Shown here: piece after piece, positions 6,445 to 12,177 of the stretch | Layout: every line of letters starts with the position of its first letter | Numbering within the stretch: position 1 is the first letter of the stretch | NCBI GenBank assembly: GCA_964650405.1 | Contig: CAZYTO010000171.1 | Coordinates: 1 to 12,444, forward strand | Source: CAZYTO01 sp964650405 | GTDB taxonomy: Bacteria > Acidobacteriota > Thermoanaerobaculia > Gp7-AA8 | Length of the DNA: 12,444 nt | Reading direction: 5' to 3' | The notes under the pieces: model-generated | Told to the model about the DNA's origin: nothing | Databases searched by the model: none | What the model saw: only the letters and a program-made list of their open reading frames with translations | Position numbers and translations under genes: made by a program

Positions 6445-8172
6445 TCAGCGCACGGGGGAGAGATCCGCGCGACGCACCTCCAGCTCGAAGGTTCCGTCCG
6501 GCTGCCCTTCTCGCTCTCCACGGAACGTCACCTTCCGGCGGACCACACCATCGCTGGCTTCATTCGTCGTGTTCTCGATGGCCATGCGACGGCCGGGCTC
6601 CCCAGCGCCGGCGCCGGGCGCAAGCTGCTGGCGGAAGTACATCTCGTCGTGCTCCTTCTGCTCGCGCTCCGCGTTCTCGGCGGCGGTCGCAGAGGCTATG
6701 CCGCCGGACGCACCCGGACCGGCGCCGGGCTCGAGCTTCTGCCGGTAGAACATCTCGTCGTGCTCCTTCTGCTCGCGCTCGGCGTTCTCCGCGGCCCTCG
6801 CGGAGACGATGCCCACTCCCGTCGCACCGGGGACGTCGGCGGTGCGCATCAGCATCGGGCCGCCTTTCACCACTTGCACACCCGCGTCGTTGAAGTCGAT
6901 GGCCAGGTCGAGCGTGGCCAGTGTCTCCAGCAGCACGACGTGCGCGGGGACGTTGTCGGCCTTGATCGTGACCTTTGCCGCCAGCTTGGCTGCGTCGAGT
7001 GTTCCTTCGGGAATGGTGACGTTCGTGCCGGTGGCGTTCGACACGGCCCGGATCACCTCGTCGACGGAGACCGACTGGAGGGTGAGTGTCACGTTCTGAT
7101 TGAGACGCTCCATGACGGCTTTCGCGGCCGGACTGATAGGCCTGGCCACGAAATTGGTGTAGTGCCGGTCCACCGGTCCTCCGGCGCGGGCGTCCGTCAG
7201 CGTGACGAACGCGGTGACGCACAAGAGCACGGCGAAGACGGCGGTGTACTGCGGGCGCTGCCTGAATCTGGCAATCATCAGAATTCTCCTTTTCATCTGT
7301 CGTTTGGTCGGGGTCATTCCGACGAGCGTGGGAAGGGACGACGGCACACGCAACTGGTCCAGCAACCGCAGGACCGTTCCGCCGTACGCGGATCGCTCCG
7401 GGCCGCGGAGGTGCTCGAGCGCAAGGGCATCGCACGCGAGCTCCCGCTCCTCGGCGAGGCGCGAGACGGCAAAGTGGACGAGCGGGTTGAACCAGTGAAG
7501 GGCGTGCGCGACCGTGATGACCCAGTTGGCCAGCACGTCGGAACGTCTGAGATGCGCAAGCTCGTGCATCAGGACATGGCGTAGCGGCGCCGGCTCGAGG
7601 AGCGCCGGAAGCAGAATGGCCGGGCTCAGCCAGCCGTGCAGCGACGGCGCGTCGACGGCGCCCGTCACCTTCAGGGCCACGGCACGCCGCACGCCGAGCA
7701 GCTCGCGGCATTCCTCGAGGATGGCCAGTACGTCCGGTGACGTGACAGGCGCCGCCCGGCGCAGCCGCTGCCTCAGCTCGAGCGTGCGCAGCAGGTAGCG
7801 CGTCATGGCGAACAGAAAGCCCGCCGCCCACAGCGTGACGACGGTGACCATGATCGGGCTGACTGCCGGCTGCTGGCGCACGAAGACCTGCGCGGGCGGC
7901 GGCGCGAGCGGCACCGTGAGCGGCCCACCCGTCTGGATGCGGAAGAGCGGCGGCGCGGGAGCCTCCGCCGCCGGAACGAGATTGAAGAGACTGAGAGGTG
8001 ACCCCGGCGCCACCGGCAGGAAGAGCCGGGCCAAGGCCACGAGCAGCAGGGCGTAGAGCCACCGCGAGGCAATGCGGTTGCGGCCGAGCTGGTGGAGAGC
8101 CACGGCCATAGCGAGGAGGAGCGAGCCTTTCCAGGTGGCAGCGAACAGCCAGCCGGCCAGCGATGCGATCAT
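6445..8172 (-). CDS. BlaR1-like M56 family membrane metallopeptidase with STN-like domain and duplicated charged tail
   Basis: A 575-residue inner-membrane zinc peptidase that would sense a signal and trigger inactivation of the partner repressor. Membrane segments are about 5-26, 36-54, 104-125 and 311-328. The cytosolic peptidase loop holds HELAH (H203, E204, H207) and the downstream ligand region EERELACD (241-248). After the fourth membrane segment there is no penicillin-binding sensor domain. Instead, about 350-437 resembles a secretin/TonB short N-terminal (STN) domain (VTLTLQSVSVDEVIRAVSNA, then NVPAHVVLLETLATLDLAI). A tandem duplication of 37 residues follows (454-490 and 491-527) sharing AAENAEREQKEHDEM. 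The ATG overlaps the blaI stop (ATGA), and AAGGAGG (8186-8180) is a good ribosome site seven bases upstream. Regulation is probably by BlaI from the shared promoter. The signal is unknown. Confidence 0.9.
   Translation of the reverse strand: MIASLAGWLFAATWKGSLLLAMAVALHQLGRNRIASRWLYALLLVALARLFLPVAPGSPLSLFNLVPAAEAPAPPLFRIQTGGPLTVPLAPPPAQVFVRQQPAVSPIMVTVVTLWAAGFLFAMTRYLLRTLELRQRLRRAAPVTSPDVLAILEECRELLGVRRAVALKVTGAVDAPSLHGWLSPAILLPALLEPAPLRHVLMHELAHLRRSDVLANWVITVAHALHWFNPLVHFAVSRLAEERELACDALALEHLRGPERSAYGGTVLRLLDQLRVPSSLPTLVGMTPTKRQMKRRILMIARFRQRPQYTAVFAVLLCVTAFVTLTDARAGGPVDRHYTNFVARPISPAAKAVMERLNQNVTLTLQSVSVDEVIRAVSNATGTNVTIPEGTLDAAKLAAKVTIKADNVPAHVVLLETLATLDLAIDFNDAGVQVVKGGPMLMRTADVPGATGVGIVSARAAENAEREQKEHDEMFYRQKLEPGAGPGASGGIASATAAENAEREQKEHDEMYFRQQLAPGAGAGEPGRRMAIENTTNEASDGVVRRKVTFRGEREGQPDGTFELEVRRADLSPVR
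6592..6813 (-). repeat. Internal tandem duplication encoding two 37-residue units in the BlaR1-like protein
   Basis: Residues 454-487 and 491-524 align without gaps, with 27 of 34 positions identical, including a 15-residue identical core AAENAEREQKEHDEM. Each unit has a charged, probably helical core and a Pro/Gly-rich end (EPGAGPG and APGAGAG). The DNA period is 111 bases. Confidence 0.85.
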
Positions 8173-8549
8173 TTGCCCTCCTCCTTCTCATCGAGGAGCT
8201 GCCGCAGCTCTTCGATCTCCTCGGCGGTGAGGCGCGTGCTGCGGGCGAAGTGCATCAGCGCCGGCGCCCGCCGGCCGCCGAAGACGCGCTCGATGAACGA
8301 CTCCGACTCTTCCCGCACGTACCGGTGGCGCGGGATGGCCGGCGAGTAGACGTAGCGATTGCCGTCCTCGCGGTAGCGCAGGACGCCCTTGCGCACGAGA
8401 CGGGCCAGGAGCGTCTTCACCGTACGAGGGTGCCAGTCCGTCCGCTCCTGCAGGGCCTCGATGACGTCGCTGGCCGTGCGCGGTGCGGAGTCCCAGAGGA
8501 CGGTCATCACCTCCCACTCGGCATCGGTAATCGGCGGCGTCCTGGCCAT
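8169..8549 (-). CDS. BlaI/MecI/CopY family transcriptional repressor
   Basis: A 126-residue winged-helix repressor of the BlaI/MecI type. The N-terminal DNA-binding domain (about 6-75) has the family pattern TDAEWEVMTVLW, the recognition helix region HPRTVKTLLARLVRKGVL, and a wing with REDGNRYVYSP. The rest is a dimerisation helix region ending in LTAEEIEELRQLLDEKEEG. In the family a dimer binds a dyad in its own promoter and is removed when the partner M56 peptidase is activated. The Asn-Phe cleavage site of staphylococcal BlaI is not obvious here. A strong Shine-Dalgarno GAGGAG (8561-8556) lies six bases before ATG 8549. The stop overlaps the blaR1-like start. Two dyads lie just upstream (8564-8600), which fits autoregulation. 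Target genes other than itself are unknown; no beta-lactamase gene is in the window. Confidence 0.93.
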   Translation of the reverse strand: MARTPPITDAEWEVMTVLWDSAPRTASDVIEALQERTDWHPRTVKTLLARLVRKGVLRYREDGNRYVYSPAIPRHRYVREESESFIERVFGGRRAPALMHFARSTRLTAEEIEELRQLLDEKEEGK

Positions 8550-8563
8550 GGCACTCTCCTCAT

Positions 8564-8600
8564 GACTACAGCCGTAGTCGTTATGACTACGATTGTAGTC
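8564..8600. promoter_or_regulatory. Two tandem GACTAC-N4-GTAGTC dyads, probable BlaI-type operators
   Basis: Two perfect six-base inverted repeats, GACTAC-AGCC-GTAGTC (8564-8579) and GACTAC-GATT-GTAGTC (8585-8600), have centres 21 bases apart, two turns of the helix, so two repressor dimers could sit on one face. The ACTAC/GTAGT half sites resemble BlaI/MecI/CopY operators (TACA/TGTA core). They lie 15 bases upstream of the blaI start and between blaI and the divergent asparaginase gene. A TACAAT on the minus strand overlaps the second dyad and may be the -10 box of blaI. Confidence 0.8.
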
Positions 8601-8651
8601 TACGAAAGGTTACGCGGCGTTGTTACAGTTTGGGCTATCATTCCGCCGCTC

Positions 8652-9674
8652 TTGCGGAAGCGCATCTACATCGCCTACACCGGCGGCACGATCGGCATGC
8701 TCCACGGCCGCGACGGCTACTCCCCCGCCCCCGGCTACCTGCAGAAGCAGATGAAGGCCATGCCCGAGCTGCGGCACGACTCGATGCCGTCCTACACGAT
8801 CCACGAGTACAAGCCGCTGCTCGACTCCTCGAACATGACCCCGGCCGACTGGGTGAAGATCGCCGGTGACATCACCGCCCACTACGACGAGTACGACGGC
8901 TTCGTCGTCCTGCACGGTACGGACACCATGGCCTACACCGCCTCGGCGCTGCCGTTCCTCCTGGAGGGGCTCGCCAAACCGGTACTCATCACCGGCTCGC
9001 AGATCCCCCTCTGCGAGATCCGCAACGACGCCCGGGAGAACCTCATCACCTCGCTGCTCATCGCCTCGCAGTACGACGTGCCGGAGGTCTGCCTCTACTT
9101 CGGCGGGACCCTGCTGCGCGGCTGCCGGGCCGTGAAAGTCAGCGCGGACGGCTTCGCCGCGTTCGCGTCTCCCAACGTCCCGGCCCTCGGCACGGTGGGC
9201 ATCGACATCGAGATCAACCACCCGCTGGTGCGGCGGCCGCGGCGCGGGGCGAAACTGCGCACGCACGAGCTGCGCGGCACGCCGGTCGTCAGCGCCCTCC
9301 GCCTCTTCCCGGGCATCTCGCCCGAGCTGGTGCGCAACACCCTCCGGCCGCCGCTGGAAGGACTCGTGCTCGAGGCCTACGGCGTCGGCAACGGGCCGGA
9401 CCACGACCAGGCCTTCCTCGCAGCGCTCACCGAGGCGACGGAACGGGGCGTCGTCATCGTCGACTGCACGCAGTGCCTGGAGGGGACGGTCAACCTGAAC
9501 GAGTACGCCGCCGGCTCGGCCCTGGCCCGTGCGGGCGTCATCAGCGGCTACGACATGACCGCCGAGGCCGCGCTGGCCAAGTTGTACTACCTGTTCAGCC
9601 GCGGGTTCGGGCCGGACAAGGTGCGGCGGGAGATGCTGCGGGACTATTGCGGGGAAGTGACGGTCGCTTTGTAA
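8652..9674 (+). CDS. ansA: Type I (cytoplasmic) L-asparaginase
   Basis: Hydrolyses L-asparagine to aspartate and ammonia in the cytoplasm. The protein aligns by eye along its whole length with E. coli AnsA, including IYIAYTGGTIGM at the start (nucleophile T13), the second motif VVLHGTDTMAYTAS (T90, D91), K162, and the SYGVGN-like AYGVGN segment. With TTG 8652 as start it is 340 residues, close to the 338 of E. coli AnsA, and begins MRKRIYIAYTGG like that protein. In-frame ATGs at 8562 and 8583 lie inside the BlaI-type operator and would add residues without family likeness. No Shine-Dalgarno precedes the TTG, but TATCAT at 8636-8641 could be a -10 box for a short-leader message. There is no signal peptide. 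It is divergent from blaI, so it may be affected by that repressor (inference). Confidence 0.93.
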   Translation: MRKRIYIAYTGGTIGMLHGRDGYSPAPGYLQKQMKAMPELRHDSMPSYTIHEYKPLLDSSNMTPADWVKIAGDITAHYDEYDGFVVLHGTDTMAYTASALPFLLEGLAKPVLITGSQIPLCEIRNDARENLITSLLIASQYDVPEVCLYFGGTLLRGCRAVKVSADGFAAFASPNVPALGTVGIDIEINHPLVRRPRRGAKLRTHELRGTPVVSALRLFPGISPELVRNTLRPPLEGLVLEAYGVGNGPDHDQAFLAALTEATERGVVIVDCTQCLEGTVNLNEYAAGSALARAGVISGYDMTAEAALAKLYYLFSRGFGPDKVRREMLRDYCGEVTVAL

Positions 9675-9745
9675 GTGCCGAGTGCGGAGTGCCGAGTGCC
9701 GAGTCCTGAGTCCTGAGCGCAGAGGGCATGAGGCATGAGGGGCTA
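9675..9745 (+). repeat. Heptanucleotide repeat tract plus GGCATGAG tail (copy E)
   Basis: Directly after the asparaginase TAA there are about four GAGTGCC/GAGTGCG units, two GAGTCCT units, a short spacer and GGGCATGAGGCATGAGGGGC. It has the same structure and orientation relative to the preceding gene as copies A, C and D. Confidence 0.85.
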
Positions 9746-9754
9746 AGTGGCTAA

Positions 9755-9771
9755 CCAGTCTACACTTGTTG
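9755..9771 (+). repeat. Left flanking direct repeat of the hairpin array
   Basis: CCAGTCTACACTTGTTG here matches CCAGTCAGCACTTGTTG at 10096-10112 in 15 of 17 positions. The two copies bracket the 21/22-base array with a spacing of 341 bases. The copy can also be read as a degenerate array unit (AGTCTAC-ACTT-GTTG), so it may be an eroded array end rather than a separate boundary signal. Confidence 0.55.
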
Positions 9772-9779
9772 CCTACGGC

Positions 9780-9791
9780 TCCGAATTCGGA
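9780..9791. repeat. Perfect 12-base palindrome upstream of the hairpin array
   Basis: TCCGAATTCGGA is a perfect palindrome 29 bases before the first clear array unit. It may be a protein-binding site or chance. Confidence 0.35.
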
Positions 9792-9820
9792 CTGCACGTC
9801 CGTCCCTTGTGTAGCCCGCT

Positions 9821-10075
9821 GGTCCACGCGTGTGGACCACCGGTCCACGCGTGGGGATCACCGGTCCCCGCGTGGGGATCACACGGTCCACGCGTGGGGA
9901 TCACCGGTCCCCGCGTGGGGACCACCGGTCCACGCGTGGGGACCACCGGTCCACGCGTGTGGATCACACGGTCCACGCGTGTGGATCACCGGTTCCACGC
10001 GTGGGGATCACCGGTCTACGGCAGTTGACGACCGGTCTACGCGTGTGGATCACCGGTCTACGGCAGTTGACGACC
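9821..10075 (+). repeat. Array of 12 hairpin units, 21/22-base period
   Basis: Twelve contiguous units begin at 9821, 9842, 9863, 9885, 9906, 9927, 9948, 9970, 9991, 10013, 10034 and 10055; nine are 21 bases and three are 22. The layout is a seven-base left arm, a four-base loop, a seven-base right arm and a spacer ACC or ACAC. Unit 1 is GGTCCAC-GCGT-GTGGACC, a perfect stem. Ten units have loop GCGT; units 10 and 12 have GGCA with arms GGTCTAC and GTTGACG. Because 21 is a multiple of three, all three plus frames stay open for long stretches, giving false repetitive reading frames. It lies between ansA and a zinc-ribbon DUF5655 gene, both on the plus strand. I do not recognise it as a named repeat family. 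Confidence 0.9.
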
Positions 10076-10095
10076 GAATCTGCGTATTCAGCTCT

Positions 10096-10112
10096 CCAGT
10101 CAGCACTTGTTG
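10096..10112 (+). repeat. Right flanking direct repeat of the hairpin array
   Basis: CCAGTCAGCACTTGTTG, the partner of 9755-9771 (15 of 17 matches). It overlaps a six-base-pair stem AGTCAGC-ACTT-GTTGACC at 10098-10115 (GTCAGC with GTTGAC), in phase with the array if one 22-base unit separates it from unit 12. From 10116 to 10226 I see no repeat or gene. Confidence 0.55.
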
Positions 10113-10226
10113 ACCGGGATCCGCTCACCAAGCCATCCACATGAGCCGTTCAACGGGCCGGACGACGATCGTTTCATCGATCATGGACGCGGCCAGCATC
10201 CGGCGATCCCGGCGTAGACTCCCTCG

Positions 10227-10664
10227 ATGCCTCCCGTCCTCTGGACGTGCGATGCGTGCGGCCGCACGTTCGCCAACCGCAACCAGACGCACTTCTGCGG
10301 CAGCATCCAGGAGCTGGACGCGCACTTTGCGTCACGAGCGCCGGCCGTCCGGGCCATCTTCGACGCATTTGCCGATGCCGTCAGGAGTTGCGGGCCCGTG
10401 GAGATCCTCTCCGAGAAGACGCGCATCGCCTTCCATGTGCGGATGTCGTTCGCCGCCGTCATGCCGCGACGCGACCGGCTCGACGGGCACCTGATCCTGG
10501 CGTCACGGACGGAGAGTCCCCGATTCGTGAAGATCGAGACGTACTCGCCGCGGAATCATCTCCACGCGTTCCGCCTGACGTCCGTGAGAGACGTTGACGA
10601 CGAGCTTCGCCGGTGGATCCGCGCGGCCTATGCCGTCGGCGAGCAGAAGCATCTCCGCGCATGA
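10227..10664 (+). CDS. Zinc-ribbon DUF5655 domain-containing protein
   Basis: A 145-residue protein of unknown biochemical role, probably cytoplasmic. The N-terminus has a short metal-binding motif, C8-x2-C11 and H22-x-C24 (WTCDACGRTF then THFCG). The rest, about 30-145, matches DUF5655: an IFDAFADAVRSCGPVEIL helix and strand, KTRIAFHVRMSFA, a DRLDGHLILA strand and a final RRWIRAAYAVGEQKHL helix. The ATG at 10227 gives the normal MPPVLWTC start. No Shine-Dalgarno is visible; TAGACT ends six bases before the ATG, the distance expected for a leaderless transcript. The hairpin array ends about 150 bases upstream. The other DUF5655 protein (3573-4190) has DUF4287 in place of the zinc motif and is only distantly similar. 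A nucleic-acid or protein-binding role is possible but unproven. Confidence 0.85.
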   Translation: MPPVLWTCDACGRTFANRNQTHFCGSIQELDAHFASRAPAVRAIFDAFADAVRSCGPVEILSEKTRIAFHVRMSFAAVMPRRDRLDGHLILASRTESPRFVKIETYSPRNHLHAFRLTSVRDVDDELRRWIRAAYAVGEQKHLRA

Positions 10665-10670
10665 AGGGTT

Positions 10671-10708
10671 TCTACCCCCCGTAGAGCGTCTACCCCGGTT
10701 GCTACAAT
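10671..10708 (+). promoter_or_regulatory. Possible radA promoter: TCTAC/GTAGA dyad and TACAAT -10
   Basis: TACAAT at 10703-10708 lies ten bases before the radA GTG and is a good -10 candidate. The -35 region has no TTGACA-like hexamer but holds an inverted repeat TCTAC-CCCCC-GTAGA (10671-10685) and a second TCTACCCC at 10689-10696. This could be an operator or alternative sigma-factor site; the evidence is only positional. Confidence 0.4.
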
Positions 10709-10718
10709 CCGATCCCCA

Positions 10719-12062
10719 GTGGCCAAGAAAGCGATCGTCTACGCCTGTCTCGAATGCGGCAATCAGGCGAACAAGTGGCTGGGGCGCTGCCCCGAGTGCA
10801 ATGCCTGGAACTCGTACGCGGAGGAGGAGACGCGGGAGGGGGGCGGGCGGCCCACGCTGAACGCGGCGGCGGCGCCGGTGCCGATCGGGGCCGTCGGCGC
10901 CGACGTGGCGCCGCGGATCTCCACCAACCTGCCGAGCTTCGACCGGGTGCTGGGGGGCGGTCTCGTGCTCGGCGGCGTGGTGCTCGTCGGCGGCGAGCCG
11001 GGCATCGGCAAGTCGACCTTGCTCCTGCAGGCAGCCAGCGAGCTCGCCGGCGCCGGCCCCGTGCTCTATGCCTCGGGGGAGGAATCGCCGCGGCAGATCG
11101 CCATGCGGGCCCGGCGGCTCGGAGCGATGGACGACGGGATCCACCTCTTCAGCGAGACGTCGGTCGAAAAGATCATCGACGCGACGGAGAAACTGAAGCC
11201 GGTGGCGGTGATCGTGGACTCGATCCAGACGGTCCACACAGGGCAGAATTCCTCTACACCCGGTAGCGTCGGCCAGGTCCGCGACTCCGCCGGCATGCTC
11301 ATGATCGCCGCCAAGCGGCTCTCCATCCCCGTCTTCCTCATCGGCCACATCACCAAGGAGGGGACCATCGCCGGCCCGAAGACGCTGGAGCACATCGTCG
11401 ACACGGTCCTGTACTTCGAAGGCGACAAGTTCCAGAACTACCGCGTCGTGCGCGCGGTGAAGAACCGCTTCGGGCCGGTCAACGAAGTGGCCATCTACCA
11501 GATGCACGACAGCGGGCTGGAGGAGGTCCCGAACCCGTCGGCCGCGCTCCTCTCCCAGCGCAGCGGCGCCGCCGGCTCGGCGATCGTGGCGGCGGTGGAG
11601 GGAACGCGCCCGCTGCTGATCGAGATGCAGGCCCTCGTCTCGCCGGCGACGTTCCCCTCCCCGCGCCGCATGGCCATCGGCATCGACGCCAACCGGGTCT
11701 CGCTCCTGCTGGCCGTGCTGGAGAAGCGCACCGGCGGCAACTTCGTGGCCAGCGACGTCTACGTAAACGTGGCGGGAGGCCTGCAGGTCGACGAGCCGGC
11801 CATCGACCTCGGTATCGTGGCGGCCCTCCTCTCCTCGCACCGCAACCTCCCCATCGCCCACGACGTGGCGGTGTTCGGCGAAGTGGGCCTCCTCGGCGAG
11901 ATCCGGAGCGTCTCCCAGGCCGACCTCCGGGCACGCGAAGCCGCCGCGCTCGGCTTCCGCACGATCATCGTCCCCGAGGCCAATCGTGACGAAGTCCGCG
12001 CGGACATCGAAGTCGTCGGTGTGAAGCGGATCGAGGAGTTCGCGCAGACGCTGATTCGCTGA
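10719..12062 (+). CDS. radA: DNA repair protein RadA/Sms
   Basis: RecA-like ATPase that helps process recombination intermediates by branch migration. All expected parts are present in 447 residues: a four-cysteine zinc motif (C10, C13, C24, C27), Walker A GEPGIGKST (92-100), Walker B around VAVIVDSIQ (162-170, D167), the RadA-specific KNRFG motif (248-252), and a C-terminal Lon-protease-like domain (about 285-440) with GDVYVNV-like SDVYVNVAGG and GEVGLLGEIR. Length is usual (about 450). The start is GTG 10719, giving MAKKAIVYACLECG; no Shine-Dalgarno is seen. The stop codon lies inside an 8-base tandem repeat that continues into the intergenic space. It starts 54 bases after the DUF5655 gene, so partial co-transcription is possible. 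Confidence 0.97.
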   Translation: MAKKAIVYACLECGNQANKWLGRCPECNAWNSYAEEETREGGGRPTLNAAAAPVPIGAVGADVAPRISTNLPSFDRVLGGGLVLGGVVLVGGEPGIGKSTLLLQAASELAGAGPVLYASGEESPRQIAMRARRLGAMDDGIHLFSETSVEKIIDATEKLKPVAVIVDSIQTVHTGQNSSTPGSVGQVRDSAGMLMIAAKRLSIPVFLIGHITKEGTIAGPKTLEHIVDTVLYFEGDKFQNYRVVRAVKNRFGPVNEVAIYQMHDSGLEEVPNPSAALLSQRSGAAGSAIVAAVEGTRPLLIEMQALVSPATFPSPRRMAIGIDANRVSLLLAVLEKRTGGNFVASDVYVNVAGGLQVDEPAIDLGIVAALLSSHRNLPIAHDVAVFGEVGLLGEIRSVSQADLRAREAAALGFRTIIVPEANRDEVRADIEVVGVKRIEEFAQTLIR

Positions 12063-12114
12063 TTCGCTTATTCGCTGAATCGCTTATTCGCTGAGTCGCT
12101 TATTCGCTGTTCGA
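12051..12114 (+). repeat. 8-base tandem repeat (CTKATTCG type) overlapping the end of radA
   Basis: Eight contiguous 8-base units start with CTGATTCG, CTGATTCG, CTTATTCG, CTGAATCG, then CTTATTCG, CTGAGTCG, CTTATTCG and CTGTTCGA. Alternation of CTGA- and CTTA-type units gives a 16-base higher-order period. The first units code for the last RadA residues (Leu-Ile-Arg) and the stop, so the repeat has grown into or out of the coding end. Confidence 0.85.
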
Positions 12115-12127
12115 CTTTGGCGAATAA
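12100..12127 (+). terminator. Possible weak radA terminator hairpin
   Basis: TTATTCGC (12100-12107) is inverted to GCGAATAA (12120-12127), with a 12-base loop, followed by CTCTTT. The stem is AT-rich and the T run short. The left arm belongs to the tandem repeat, so the match may partly be chance. Confidence 0.35.
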
Positions 12128-12130
12128 CTC

Positions 12131-12159
12131 TTTACAAGCTCAGCCGCCGCTCGTAAACT
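12131..12159 (+). promoter_or_regulatory. Sigma70-like promoter for the lipoprotein gene
   Basis: TTTACA (12131-12136) and TAAACT (12154-12159) are separated by exactly 17 bases, the best -35/-10 pair in the window. The predicted start of transcription near 12166 leaves a leader of about 12 bases before ATG 12178, with no clear Shine-Dalgarno site. Confidence 0.6.
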
Positions 12160-12177
12160 TTCGCCGATTCTCTCCCT

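Noticed and set aside
4638..6521. 627-codon open frame on the minus strand
   Set aside because: It is antisense to the amidohydrolase and dimethylargininase, both of which have clear catalytic motifs. Long antisense frames are expected in high-GC DNA. The translation is rich in repetitive Val, Gly, Asp and Arg without domain likeness.
6445..8549. Beta-lactam resistance operon
   Set aside because: The BlaI and M56 peptidase pair is present, but there is no beta-lactamase or penicillin-binding sensor domain, so the resistance label is not supported.
8610..9848. 412-codon open frame on the minus strand
   Set aside because: Antisense to the asparaginase and starting in the repeat region; no domain likeness.
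9821..10075. CRISPR array
   Set aside because: Units are contiguous, with only three- or four-base spacers that repeat, so there are no unique spacers, and no cas genes are near.
9821..10075. Plasmid-type iteron origin
   Set aside because: The 21/22-base period fits iterons, but there is no replication initiator gene, no AT-rich unwinding region and no DnaA boxes that I can see. The neighbours are chromosomal genes such as radA.
9747..10144. Overlapping plus-strand open frames of 93-115 codons across the hairpin array, with repetitive Trp/Gly/Pro peptides
   Set aside because: The 21-base period keeps several frames open at once and 22-base units shift them. There is no preferred frame, no ribosome site and no known domain, so these are by-products of the repeat.
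10503..11861. 452-codon open frame on the minus strand
   Set aside because: Antisense to radA, whose motifs are complete; no recognisable domain in the antisense translation.
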